From Epiperipatus broadwayi (taxonomy: Eukaryota > Onychophora > Udeonychophora > Euonychophora > Peripatidae): a stretch of 64,000 bases of DNA. The stretch is taken from assembly GCA_028023455.1 (NCBI GenBank), contig JAQFVV010012529.1, forward strand, positions 248,001-312,000, written 5' to 3'. The position numbers and the translations under genes are program-made. The notes under the pieces were generated by a model that saw only the letters and a list, made by a program, of their open reading frames with translations, searched no databases and was not told the origin of the DNA. This document shows, piece by piece, positions 11,581-24,345 of this stretch (position 1 is the stretch's first letter; each line of letters opens with the position of its first letter).

Positions 11581-14500
11581 AGCTCTCTTCAGAGATGGAT
11601 CTACTTAATTATTGACCAAATATGCCTATATATAAGCATAGATAAAAAATATTGATGATGATTAATCAATTAGGAGAGCAACATCTAATGATGATGATGA
11701 TCATCATCAAACCTTTAATGGTGTAAATTCTTAATGATAGTGATGATAAAACTTTTAATAATATGACTGCGTAATGACGATGGCGATGATCAAACAGAGA
11801 TCAGATTGGTTTAAACAACTCAATACATTTATTAATACTCTAAACATATAATAACAAATATTTACAAATATATATATATATATTAATTTAACAAGAATGG
11901 TCTATTATCATTTTTATGGCTTAATACATAGATTTCTCTGATTCAGATTTCATTCTGGAAATCTGTCCTCAATTAATCTTTATTTACACTATAGAAACAA
12001 ATACTTCAAAGTACAGCATATACAAAATGACATGAAATAACTCACTAAATATAAATATATATCTAAAACAAAAAGAAAAAGAAAATGAGAGTTCAGTAAT
12101 TCTAACTCTACCACATTAATATGCTTATTAAAATGATATTTCTAGATTGGGGTAAATATATTTATAACTTTTTTAAAAAAAAAAAATAAATATATGTATA
12201 GTTCCACTCCCATCTATATGTGTATGTAAGTCATAGTAAAAATTAATAAAAGATAAATAAAAGACCATTTATTCAAGTTGATTAATTATGCACTCAGAAA
12301 TAAAATAATTACAATTAGATATTATTAATAACTTATTAGTAATTAATATAGTTTTGTTTGTTCTAAAGTTTGCCCTCAATGTTAAATATATAAAAACCTT
12401 ACTTGAGGTAGCCTTGATGGATCAATGTTGAATTTTTAGAGGAATCTGTAAATTTACTTTTATTAAAAATTATACATATTAATTGACTATGATTCCTTTT
12501 TTAAAATACATCAACATATGATACATATCCATTTACTGCTCCCACTTTTAAATTGCAGGTGGTCGAATTTGAAAATGAATCTTGAATACACAATAAAAAA
12601 AAATTACAATACATAAACTTTCAAATAGAAATAATAAAAGCAAAAAAAAAATAAAAATCATGTGAATCAAAATATATATATATGTCCTGAGGAAAGCAAG
12701 CATTCTGTCCACAGTCATGAATTTATAAACTTAAATGTCAATCTCCATGCATAACATTCCTGTTCACCAACTCTGTTGATATTTATATATTTCATGCTGC
12801 TTGGTTAAAACAAACACCTACAAATTATCTCTTCTGAATGTATATAATTTCATTGAAGATTGATGGTCACTAGCATTTTGTAAAATAGTCATTTTGATGG
12901 AAATTTTTAAAATGACATCAAAGCTAGCTTTGGAAATGCCTACTGTATTGGTTTTTTACCCCACACATATTGTAATGACCATTTTTATCAATCACTATTA
13001 ATTATGTTGTGGCATCAATAAATATAAGAAAATGGCTTAAAGGAACAATTTTTAGTATTTTCACAAGTCTTGAAATTTTTTTTATTTTCAAAACAACAAA
13101 TTCAAACTTGCAGAATGAATTAAGTCATTAGTTCATTCCTGCTAATTATAAATTGAAGTTTAACTTTCCAGTTTCCTTCTATCCAAATTATAAAGATTTT
13201 AATATTAATTTTAAAATATTGACATTCAATTTTAAAATACATATTCTTACTGTTTTCTTTCCTTTTTAAACGCTGAACTTTTTTTAAAAAAAAAAAAGAC
13301 TTTTTTAATGTGGTAATAGTTCTACTATTAGACCACAAGTGAAGAAAACGCTAGATTGTTTTTCTCTTGCTAGCTAAAACCTATTGTTAAACTTAATAAT
13401 AAAAAAAATTATCAAACATTATTATTATTATTTTATTTAGTCTTCATTATTAAAATTCGATCACCTAACAACTATTTTGACCTCATATAAATTTTGACCT
13501 TTAATTATGTCTGTCCTATAAGTCAATTAATTATTATTTTAGTTAATGATATTAAATGAAGAAAAAAAAGTTAATTTCTACAAATAGACAAACATATTAG
13601 TTTATACGTATGTTTATATACGTATATACTTCATGTGTATAACACGAATTTGTCTGCTTTCAAGGTGTATATAGAAAGGAAAAAAAGATTAATTTCTCAA
13701 AATAGATAAAAATATTTATTTGCCTATCACTTGGCTTGAATTCAAACATTGTGAAAAAAAAACAAAACTGGACAATTGTGATGGTTGGTTGTAAGCCATC
13801 TCTTACAATATATTTGTATACATATTTACATGTAGTAAATGATATGTTTTTTTTATATAGTCACATTCTTTAGAATTTTGTTTTTAGGATTCATTAAACA
13901 CAATTTTTATCAAAAATTATTCAACTTTAATGTTATATTTATTTCATAATTGATATTAATTTTTTAGATATTATTATAAAATTAAAAGTGACTATTTTAA
14001 CACAGATTTATGTATAAAACTGACAAATATATACAAATATTTATAATTTATTGGTGATTATCCCAGATATTATAAATATAAAAAAGATATCTTATATAAT
14101 TAAGCCTTAAAAACAAGAAGAATTTATGGAGTCAGTAATGAGTATAAAATGTTTTTTTTATTCGAATTGGCTACTTTTCATGATTTTTATATGATGTTCT
14201 ATGTCATGAAGTTGTTATCTTCATTAATGAATTACTAGCTTATAATTTGTTCTTTGTGGGAATTGTTTAATTATAAAAAATGTATTTTACATCCATAAAA
14301 ACTTGTTTAATATTACAAGTCTTGATCATGTTACATATTGACATACTTCTTAAGTTTATAACTAAATAAATATATTCTTTTTTGATTTGAATAAAAATTT
14401 GAGGAACATCAATCTCGTAAATAATATATCATAAGCTTACAATCTTATCAGTCATTGAAAATCCAGTTTTATTTAGTTTTACAGATTATTTATTCTTAAA

Positions 14501-15300
14501 TAACTTTGGATTTGGTAGCTTGTTTGCCTGTTGCTATTTGCTAGCAATTTCAATAAATTTCTAGGAAGGGTCTGTAAATGTGATAGGTGCACAATTCAAT
14601 AAAAGTATTAATAATTTTTTAATCCTAGATAAGTTTTCTTTTAAGTTAGGACAGAAATCATATATATAGTTGTCTTTGTTATGTTGCAAAGCATTATATT
14701 GCTCTAAGCCCGCTGATGTAAATCCTACTTTGATCAAATTAAATAACTACATTAGTGATATGAATTTAGATAATCTTCAAATATCTGTAAGCTTTATTAA
14801 AGTTTGCAGTTAAGTTTTTCAAGTTTTAAATACTTAAAAATGATAGGATGCCTGATTTTGAAAATTATTATACAATTTTTAATTGATATATTGATTCTAC
14901 ATAGAGTTTTATTGAATATAAAATTAAAACCAATTTTATAAATACTAAATTAAGAATATTTAAATATCTGAGGATCATCTTTTATTTGATTTGGATATCC
15001 ACTTTTATTTAACTATTTAAACAAAGCAATTATTTATAATAAATATATTAATCTATTTATTAAATATTTGTCTTTTTTTGATTAATGATATGAATTATAT
15101 ATTTTTACGTAATTTGTTCTTTATGCAGTGTTTCTAAAATTATTGTTAAATACATTTTAACTATTTGAACATCCCCTTCCCCCCAATGTGAGATTTATTA
15201 GCATTGATGGTATCAATATATAGTCCTATAAGTTTATAATCTACAATTAGGATAAAATAGAATTGTTATATTTACAATATATTTCTTATTGTAAAAAATA
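11580..15300. other. Intron 2, AT-rich segment
   Basis: No gene seen. It has a (GAT)n/(ATC)n-like tract at 11688-11708, a TA tract near 11870, several A/T homopolymers and low-complexity frames only. There may be old repeats (12530-12990 is somewhat GC-richer) but none can be delimited by eye. Confidence 0.5.
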
Positions 15301-15308
15301 CTAAAACA

Positions 15309-15775
15309 GAGTATTTTGTGTAAAAAAGATAGTGAAACATTTGATCATATTCTTGTTTCTTGCTCGGGACTAAGAGAAGCAAAATATATAATTCAAAATT
15401 ATTTCAATAATCACAATCCAGAACTCTTTGATATCATTCATAATATTAAAATGGGTAATTTCTACAATATCAGAAGATGCATATTTATTAACCACATAAT
15501 ATGGTTACTTAGATGTCATATAGTTATAACCAATTCTCCATTAGACTCACAACTTTTTATTAGAGATACATTTAATTCTATTCGAAAAAAAGATAAGCTT
15601 CTTGCACCCAAAGAAATCTACCTATCCACATGGACTGGTTCTTAGTACAAGAAATTCAGGAAGTTATTAGTAAAAATGTAAATTTATACTAGATTTTTTT
15701 TGTTGTCTAGAGAAATTTATTTGTAACACTTTATATAAAATAAAGTCTATATTCTTTAAACAAAAAAAAATATAT
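15309..15775 (+). mobile_element. 3' end of a non-LTR retrotransposon (C-terminal zinc-binding domain)
   Basis: An open frame at 15316-15645 reads MCKKDSETFDHILVSCSGLR and continues to a stop after TWTGS. The C...E.F.H.L..C pattern is the zinc-binding zf-RVT domain found at the C-terminus of many LINE reverse transcriptases (the first Cys of a C-x2-C pair would lie just upstream). The frame is followed by about 130 bp with an AATAAA-like signal near 15740 and an A-rich end near 15762-15772, fitting a 5'-truncated LINE copy. Confidence 0.65.
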
Positions 15776-15784
15776 ATATAAAAT

Positions 15785-16866
15785 TTAGAAAGATTTATTG
15801 TACCAAGTATACTTTCAACACTTCCGCATTATATTCATGGTTAGTTTGCTGAGAACATTAATTTTTTGCTGATTTGAAGGCTATTTGATTTTGGTTCATT
15901 ACATATTTTGTATAATGAACCATGCCTCCTGTTATTTTATGTTTGCAATCGTTTCTTTCTTTGCACATAATTTTGACACCACTTGGATCACAATTATGGC
16001 CGTGCTCTCTTTCATGATTATGAAAGACACAAATTGACAGCTTCGGGTTTAATCTTAGATTTTTTATACATTAATGAAGGTTGAGTCTTTCTAGTTCTAA
16101 GATTTGCCTTGGTCTTGCCATAATATACATATGGGCAGCCTTTTTGGCTGCAGTATACAGCATAATCCACATTGGCTTGTCCAATGTTAAAATTTTGTCC
16201 TTTGGGTTGTATTCAACATTAAATTTATCTGAGGATATTTGTGTTATTTTATTACCCCTACATGATAAATATGGTAGAGCAATCCAACTTTTAATATTTT
16301 TACTATTAACTGTTTTAATTATTTTGGTTTTGAATTGCTCTCTATATGTATGCATGTGCGTTCTGGAATAGTCTGCTCTACCATATTTATTACATACAGG
16401 TAATAAAATGACACATAATGCTCAGACAAATTTAATATCAGAATCACTACTAACATTGGACTGGCCCAATGTGATCTATACTGTAAACTGCAGTCAAAAA
16501 GACTGTCCATATGTATATTATGACGAGATCAGGGTAAATCTTACAACTAGAATGACTCAACATTCTATTAACGTATAAAAAATCTAAGATGAAGCCTGAC
16601 ATTAATTCATCTGTCTTTTATAATCATGAAAGAGAGCATGACCATAGTTGCAATCAAAGTGTTGTCAAAATTATGTGTGAAGAAAGAGACAATTGCAAAC
16701 ATAAAATAAAGGATGCGTGGTTCATTACACAAAATAAATATGTAATGAACCAAAAATCAAATAGCCTTCAAATTTGCAAAAAAATTAATGTTCTCAGCAG
16801 ACTAACCATGAATATGATGTGAAAGCATTGAAAGTATGCTTGGTCCAATAAATCTTTCTAAATTTT
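15785..16866. mobile_element. Head-to-head pair of Penelope-like endonuclease fragments
   Basis: Two arms of about 495 bp (15785-16281 and 16371-16866) are inverted copies with roughly 90% similarity. The right arm on + reads NVIYTVNCSQKDCPYVYY (about 16468-16522) followed by ...NLTTRMTQH, the GIY-YIG-type endonuclease pattern seen at the C-terminus of Penelope-like elements. Downstream it reads IMCEERDNCKHKIKDAWFI (within 16589-16822), the end of that domain. The left arm encodes the same protein on the minus strand (GIY-YIG part inside 16071-16355). Both copies carry stops and frameshifts. Confidence 0.75.
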
Positions 16867-18560
16867 ATATTTAAATTCTGTTTTAATATTTTTTACATTA
16901 ACATTTAGAATGGCAAAAAGTATCAAAACAAATTTTGAAAATATTAGTTTATTTTTGAAAACATATATATATTTATTTTAAATGCAAATATTTATTTTAA
17001 ATGCAAAGTTGTATGTTGGTATAGTTTTATGTTCTGGTTTTTATTAGGTACAGTATTTTATATATATGTGCATACGTTAAAATATATGTTTATAATGTTG
17101 GCTCAATTTAGTTAATTGTAAAAAAAGTTTTTTTTTTAAATGTGCACTTTGTAACCAAGTTTGTTATCAATTTGTAAAGATTTTTTTTTATATTTTAGGA
17201 ACTATGCTTAATCTTTAAAAAACTCTATTAGTTATTAATCCATCAGTTGTATTAATTAAACTTTTAAAAAAATCTATTTTTCCTTCATAAATATTGTTTC
17301 AATTTTATGTTGTTATCTTTAAAATTTCAGATTAATATAATTTATAAATATATTAAATAACCTCAATTCCACCACTTATTCTTTTAAATTCATATAAAAT
17401 AAAAGTCAAATGACCCTCAAGATACATTTCGTGCTGAACCAGCACTCATAAGTTGGTCCAGGTAATCATATCTAGTGTAGTAAATGATTAGTAATAATCC
17501 TTACTATATTTATCTAAAGTGTATGGAGCCAAAGATGTAGGTTTAGTTAGTTTGACACTTGTAATTAAAAATGTCATTATAAATTTGGTAAATTCCTTAA
17601 TTAAAAATTGCTGACTTATCTTGGTTTAAAATTATAATTACTGGGCTTACTAATTAATAGAAATTCCCAAAAATCTTAAGTGAGAAAAAAAAATTAAGTT
17701 GAGGTCTATAAAAGATCAGCTAAAAATTATATTTTATTCTGCTGATTCTGCTTATTTACCATTGACTTTCTGCTTGCTCATTCCTGATTCACTATTGAAT
17801 TCTGCTTATTTAACTCATTCTGCATTTTAGGCCAGTATAATTTCAACAGTGGTTCTGCTGTATTTATCTGTGTCCAGCTGGATGATGAACTCAGAACTTA
17901 CTCAAGTGATGATATTTAAAAATATATACTGTTAAATTACTAGAAACGAACTCCATTCTCCAGCATGAACCTCTAGTCATAGCATATTAACCTGGCCTGC
18001 TAACTGACCAACAACCAACTTAACTACTATCATGGAAGAGACAGTAGAAGAGATACACTTCTCCTTACCAATGAGGGAGCTCCATGACAAATTTCAATAC
18101 GCAATCAAGGACATGCCTGCCTGCTTATGTATGTACTTATATACTTCATCTGTACTGAAAGTAATAGCTCTATACCCAGATACAACCTTGTATGAATAAT
18201 TTTTTAGATATTATCAGTAAGCCAGTGATATTTGTAAGGTTATAAATTAATATTACTGTTTTTACTGATATTTATATATCTCTCATATAATTGTTTTAGT
18301 ATTGTTATTAGTAATGTTTTATTTAAGACCCTTCTGTAATTGGCAATTAATTTCAATAGCATGCAATAGTTTTTTCTAAAGTTATTTTTTATTTCCCTTG
18401 TAAACTTGAAACAAGTTTGTTTCCCCTCCACTTTCATGATTGTTGTTGGCAATATAGATTACTTTATTAAGAATTTTTAAAAAGAAATGATAAATTAAAA
18501 AAAAGAGTTCTATATTGATTTTTTAAATTATTATTTTATAGTATTTTGTTTGATATAATT
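16867..18560. other. Intron 2, no gene seen
   Basis: AT-rich sequence. The interval 17400-18130 is less AT-rich and may be an old repeat, but no domain or boundary was identified. Confidence 0.5.
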
Positions 18561-18624
18561 AATAATTAAAACAGGCAAAACTCTATACGTATTGCCACTC
18601 ATGTGATATAATTAATATAATGTG

Positions 18625-19563
18625 ATATAAACAATTCAAAACAAGCAAAACTCTCCATACAGTAATGCCATCTTGTGCCAACAAGAGCAATCAATGGATG
18701 CCAGAAGGCTTGTGCATAAAATCCATATCTAGTGCCTACTCATCCAATATCCCCAGACTAGTTTCTGGCTTGTGGCCTTCATCAGTGAGGAGCCTTGGAT
18801 CTGAGAGCACTGCATCTAGATCTTAGGATCTAATGCAACCCTCTAGCAGCCACCTTTTAACTCTACTTAATTACAAAACTATGAGAATGAAAGTGAAAAC
18901 ACAATATTTTCAACCCAAGCTCAATAGCTTATATAGTCATATGGGTCTGAACTCAATTCAGTACCCATACATTTTGGTGACTTTGGCTTTTTAACAACAT
19001 AGCCACTACTATCCTATTAGGCAGGATTGGTGTTAAACCACTAAACATCACATGATCACTATCTCATACTAGCACATAATTGTTACTAAACAATTCAAAA
19101 CGAAGCAAAACTCTCCATACAGTAGTGCCATCTTGTGCCAACAAGAGCAATCAATGGATGTCAGAAGGCTTGTGCATAAAATCCTTATTTAGTGCCCACT
19201 CATCCAATATCACCAGACTAGTTTCTGGCTTGTGGCCTTTGTCAGAGAAGAGTTTTGGATCTGAGAGCACTGCACTTAGATATTAGGATCTGATACAACC
19301 CTTCAGCAGCCACCTTTTATCTCCACTTAACTACAAAACTATGAGAATAAAATTGAAAACAATATTTTCAATCTAAGCTCAATAGCTTATATAATCATAT
19401 GGATCTGAACCCAGTTCAGTACCCATACATTTTGGTGACTTTGGCTCTTTAACAACCATAGCCACCACTATCCTATTCTATTAGGCAGGATTGGTGTTAA
19501 ACCACTAAACATCACATGATCACTATCTCATACTAGCACATAATTGTTACTAAACAATTCAAA
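18625..19563. repeat. Two tandem copies of foldback family A unit (about 462 bp each)
   Basis: The unit beginning ACAATTCAAAAC.AAGCAAAA, then CTCCATACAGTA.TGCCATC, occurs at about 18626 and again at about 19087. Both continue through GTGCATAAAATCC, ATATC.CCAGACTAGTTTCTG, GGATCTGAGAGCACTGCA, CAGCAGCCACCTTTTA, CATTTTGGTGACTTTGGC, and AAACATCACATGATCACTAT. The copies differ by scattered substitutions. The second ends at the junction with a LINE fragment (19563). A further partial start lies at about 18565-18590. No protein-coding capacity is evident. Confidence 0.85.
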
Positions 19564-20280
19564 ACAAAGATGTGATGTGATGTGATATGATGTATTATGG
19601 CTTCTCCGTAAACGAAGTCAAGAATATCTCAGCAATTATGCCCAGATAAACCTGTTAGCCACATTATTTTACATTCCCCACTCTAAATTTACCCATAATC
19701 TGCTCTATTCCATGTCCACAACATAATCTTTGTCAACTCTATAACCTTTATATCTAAATCCCCCTTATCTTTTCCCAAACCCAGCATAAAAACCAATAAT
19801 TCACTTTCTGTATAATCACTCTTTTCATATTTATTTTTCCACAACTTTATTATATGTACCCTTTCTGTTTTCAAACATTTACATTCAATTAACAAATGCC
19901 TAATATTTTCTATTCCTTCCTTACATAATTTACAAAATAAATCACCCATATTTTTCCATTTACATGTATATTCTTTTGTAGCTAAAGATCCTGTTTGAGC
20001 CTTAAACAATAAACTACTTTCCTTACTATTATCATATATTAACTCACACCTAATATTCTGTTTATTTCTATATATATTTAAACTCTTTTTACTTTCCATA
20101 CTATTTCTCCATCTCTCTAACTCCCTAGTCTTTATTAATAAATTTATTCTTTTATCCCATTCCCTACTACTATAACACTCAATAATCCTCTTAACACAAT
20201 CATCCCATCTTTTGTACAAATATATTGATATAAATTCTTTATCCAAATCTTTTGCATACCGCATTACCTTTCTCATCCAT
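19564..20280 (-). mobile_element. 5'-truncated LINE (C-terminal domain and 3' UTR)
   Basis: The minus-strand frame 20312-19689 has WMRKVMRYAKDLDKEFISIY near its start, continues through KRWDDCVKRIIECYSSREWD, and ends with a C-x2-C...H...C zinc-binding segment (FCKLCKEGIENIRHLLIECK). The same protein and 3' UTR recur in the longer LINE at 21.7-24.3 kb (WVRKVIRMQK...). The 3' end is a run of GATGT/GATGTGAT repeats (19570-19600). The 5' edge abuts foldback family A sequence at about 20280, so the first dozen residues of the open frame come from that element and not from the LINE. Confidence 0.85.
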
Positions 20281-20762
20281 ACAGTAGTGCCATCTTGTGC
20301 CAACAAGAGCAATCAATGGATGGCATAAAATCCCTATCTAGTGCCTACTCATCCAATATCCCCAGACTAGTTTCTGGCTTGTGGGGCTATTGAGCTTGGA
20401 TTGAAAATATTATTGTGTTTTCAATTTCATTCTCATAGTTTTGTAGTTAAGTAGAGTTAAAAGGTGGCTGCTAGAGGGTTGCATTAGATCCTAAGATCTA
20501 GGTGCAGTGCTCTCAGATTCAAGGCTCCTCACTGATGAAAGCCACAAGCCAGAAACTAGTCTGGGGATATTGGATGAGTAGGCATTAGATAGGGATTTTA
20601 TGCACAAGCCTTCTGGCATTCATTGATTGCTCTTGTTGGCACAAGATGGCAGTATTGTATGGAGAGTTTTGCTTTGTTTTGAATTGTTTAGTAACAATTA
20701 TGTGCTAGTATGAGATAGTGATCATGTGATGTTTAGTGGTTTAATAATGTGATATAATTAAT
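20281..20762. repeat. Foldback family A palindrome (copy 4)
   Basis: A short left arm (20281-20385: CATACAGTAGTGCCATCTTG, then TAAAATCCCTATCTAGTGCC) is followed by an inverted unit. That unit ends at about 20640-20672 with TTGGCACAAGATGGCAGTAT and GTATGGAGAGTTTTGCTTTG, then GATCATGTGATGTTTAGTGG near 20718. It is oriented opposite to the two tandem units at 18.6-19.6 kb. Confidence 0.85.
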
Positions 20763-21705
20763 AATGTCTTAAAACTTTTAAAATCGTCATTACTATTTGT
20801 ATTTGATCTCTATGAATTTGTGTACATGTTTTTATATATAATTTGTTGACAACCTTTTATATTAATATCATACATGTTTGAAAGAAAAAGAGATATGTTT
20901 GTGTGCATGCATATATAGATGATCCTTTATATATAACACACAAAGTTTTATTTAGATGTTCAGCCTTTTTGATTTATTTCTCTGCTTACCACTATATGTA
21001 GGCAGGTTTTGATATTTTGCATCGGGTATAGTGACAATTTCTTCCCTTGCTCATTTTTTTATGTTATTATTCTGTGTTCAAACCTGTGGTTTATTTACCG
21101 CTTGAAATTTGCAGTCCTTATTGATTTTTTTTGAATTGGATATAATGTCTTAAATCTTCCCATGCATTCATGTACATTTTTGCTCCTTAATTAATCTAGG
21201 TTATTTATGGGCCTCTTGATTATTGCTATTTATACATTTCTTTTCACGGTTAGATCTTGTGCACCTCATATGAGCTTTCTTTAATAATGTCAGCATGTGT
21301 GAACCAGTCTAGTAATTAAGCTTGCCAATTTTTATTTATGTATTAACATTATAGTAAGTATATATAGGCACGCATCTAGAAATTGTCAAGTGTTTGTAAA
21401 ATTCAATTATTATAAAGGGGACTAAAGTTACCATTGAGGGGAAGAATAAGGATTAATAGCCATTTAAGCCATATGCTTATTATATCTCCAATGTTTAAAC
21501 TAACCATTAATGTAAGCTTGTTATTTAATTGTTAATAAATATTGTTCATTAATAGATTTGTCTGGCATTCTGTTTACTGTTGTCTGCCCGGCGAATTATT
21601 TATTTTGAGAAGAATTTTTACTCTTCCTGATCTAGTGGCAATAATAGCTATATATGATGGGACAGCTATGGTAGTTACTAGTAATGAATATCCTCAGTAA
21701 ATTAA
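20763..21705. other. Intron 2, no gene seen
   Basis: Mixed AT-rich sequence with no clear repeat boundary or coding domain. Confidence 0.5.
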
Positions 21706-24345
21706 AAATATTGATGTGATGAAATGCACTGTGATTTCTCCTTATACGGAGTCAGGAATCTCTCAGTAACTCTGCCCAGAAAATCTGTTAGCCACTTTAA
21801 CTTACCCTTTCCATTTCCCGCTTTATGTTTTTCTATATCTTGCTCCATCTTATTTCCACAACATAATCTTTGTCAATTCCATGGCCGTTATATCTAAATT
21901 CCCCTTATTTTTTTCCAATTTCAGCATAAAAACCAATAACCCACTTTCTGTATAATCATTTTATTTATATTTATTTTTTCACAACTTCCTTATTTGTACC
22001 CTTTCTGCTTTCAGGCATTTACATTCAATTAACAGGTGCTAATATTTTCTATGCCTTCCTTACACAACTTGCAGACTAAATCACTCACATTTTTTCATTT
22101 ATGTGTATATTCCTTTGTTGCTAAAGATCCCGTTGGAGCCTTAAACAATAAACTACTTTCCTTGTTCTATTATTGTCATAAATTAATTTGCACCCAATAT
22201 TCTGTTTACTTCTATATATATTTAAACTCTTTTTACTCTCCATACTAGTTCTCCATCTCTCCAACTCCCTATTCTCTATTAATGCACCTATTCTTCATTC
22301 CCATTCCTTACCACTATAACACTCGACAATTCTCCTACCATAATCATCCCATCTTTTGTATAAATATATTGATATAAATTTTTTATGCAAATCTTCTGCA
22401 TACGTATTACCTTTCTCACCCATTTTGTTACCTGCCCTTTATTCATAACCCAGTTAAATACTATTTGGGCTATTCTTTTATTACCCATAAACTGCAATCT
22501 ACCGAACATTTTCATTTTGCTTTTTGCATCTCTTGTATAAAAACTTGACCATCCCATTTCTTCTTGAATTGCCTCCTTTGCCATTCCATCATCTGCATCT
22601 AATGCATGTCTTTCTACTTCTCTTTGTACTTTTCTAAGTAATCTAATACCCCTTTACTAAGACATATTGTATCACTACCGTATGTTAACTCTGCTACTGC
22701 CACTCTCTTCCATACAATTCTAGCTACATCATATTTATTATAGGAGAACACTGTTAATTTCTTTAGCAATCTTTTTTTTTTATTTGCTTCATTTATCATT
22801 TTTTTCTCCCATTCATCCAAACAGTTTCTCTGATTACTTAAGATGATTCACAAATACTTATACCTCTTCACCACATTTAACTTTATATCCCCCAATAAAA
22901 TTTCTTTGTCTTTTTTTTTCACAGTATTAATCATTGTTACTTTTGATTTTTCTTCACTAAATTTAATCCCCATCTTTTTATCCACCCTTGCATGTGTTCT
23001 CAGCATAATTTCCATATTTTCCCTTTTTTCTGCACACAAAAAGACATTATCTGCAAATAAAAGACCCGATAATGTATATACTCGCTTGCCACCTATTAAT
23101 GGTATCTCTATCCCTCTTCCTAATCATTCTATTGCTCTCTCATTTCTCTCAAATACAACAAAAATAAAATAGGTGACATAGGGCATTCTTGCCATAATCC
23201 TATTCCATTTTTAATTTTAACTGATTCTATATTCCCTAATTGATACGTATAGTAATTATTTTCATATAATTTCTTAATAATATTCACTAAAGCTCCATCC
23301 ATTCCCAAATTTACTAAACTTACCCATAATCTATTTCCATTTACTATATCATATGCTTTCTCTATATCGATAAAAACCATATATAATTCTACCTGTATTC
23401 CTACTCATATCCATAAGTTGTGTAAGTACATATAAGCTATTCCTATACGCCTTTTTGATCGAAAAACCTTTTTGCATTTCTCCCACTATATTATTTTCTT
23501 CAATTCATTTTGTAACCCTTCCAGCCACCATATCTGAGAAAACTTTATATAACACTGACATTACCATTATCAGTCTATAATTGTTTAACTTTCTATGATC
23601 CTTACTCTTTCCTTTAAATAGTAGCCTTACTCTTGTATTACTCCAATTACCCAGAAAATCTTTCTTCTGTGCCATCTTATTAAAACATGATAATAATTTT
23701 AATTTTGCCCTATGACCTAAATCCATTACCATCTCTGCTGCCCATCCATCCAAACCTCTTCCCTTCCCACTTTTCAATTTCTTATCTGCATCATTTCTGT
23801 AAACCTAATATTCCCATTACTATGTGCTTTCATGTTTGTTATCACTCTGTCCTTCATATCTAACATCTTTTCTATATCCATTACATACTTATTTAAGATT
23901 ATCTCTAATTCTTCTTCACACTCTATTCCCTCATCATCTAGTAATACTATTTCTCTCTCCCCTACATTCCGTCTTTTCATATATTTTCAAATTATTTTAT
24001 TCCCATGTCATCCATTTTTTGTTAATATCCTCCAACAATTTACTATTCAATTTCATTCTCTGTCCATAATTATCTATTTTAGCCAACTTCTTTTTTTCTA
24101 AGTACATTGCCCATTTAGCATTAACATCTTTTTCACTTCTTTTGTTTTTAATAGCACACTTATATTCTCTGCATGCTTTCCCCCTCTCTTTTACATTTTT
24201 ACTAACTCACACTTTCCTATGACTTTTATTCTTCTGAATATTCTCACCTAAAACCCTCTTTGCCACTTTTTTTATTTCACCACACCCCATACTTAAACTT
24301 ATCCCAACCAACTCTTTCATCGTTTTTTCAATTATTATTATCATC
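21706..24345 (-). mobile_element. Decayed non-LTR retrotransposon (RT region to 3' end)
   Basis: Read on the minus strand, this is a LINE truncated upstream of the RT. In order: a linker region (24340-23800), RT fingers (23777-23505, KSGKGRGLDGWAAEMV, then LLFKGKSKDHRKLNNYRLI), RT palm motif A (VFIDIEKAYDIV near 23376), a G.WQ.CPMSPILF block near 23190, motif C (LLFADNVFLCAEKR near 23040), then thumb and C-terminal parts (22820-22288) and a 3' UTR shared with 19.56-20.28 kb. Several frameshifts and stops split the protein. Motif C has Asp-Asn (23046-23051) instead of the catalytic Asp-Asp. Confidence 0.88.
22288..24000 (-). pseudogene. LINE reverse transcriptase pseudogene
   Basis: The RT coding region of the LINE above, recovered as at least six separate frames (23980-23774, 23777-23505, 23380-23129, 23039-22848, 22820-22614, 22584-22288). 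The order is collinear with LINE RT proteins, but no continuous frame exists and the second catalytic Asp of the FADD motif reads Asn. It cannot produce active RT. Confidence 0.85.

Noticed and set aside
16081-16371. 96-codon plus-strand frame
   Set aside because: It is the antisense shadow of the Penelope-like endonuclease fragment encoded on the minus strand at 16071-16355.
18625-20762. Direct repeats considered as a CRISPR-like or satellite array
   Set aside because: Units are long (about 462 bp), only two are in direct tandem, and their sequence is shared with dispersed foldback copies; the DNA is eukaryotic.
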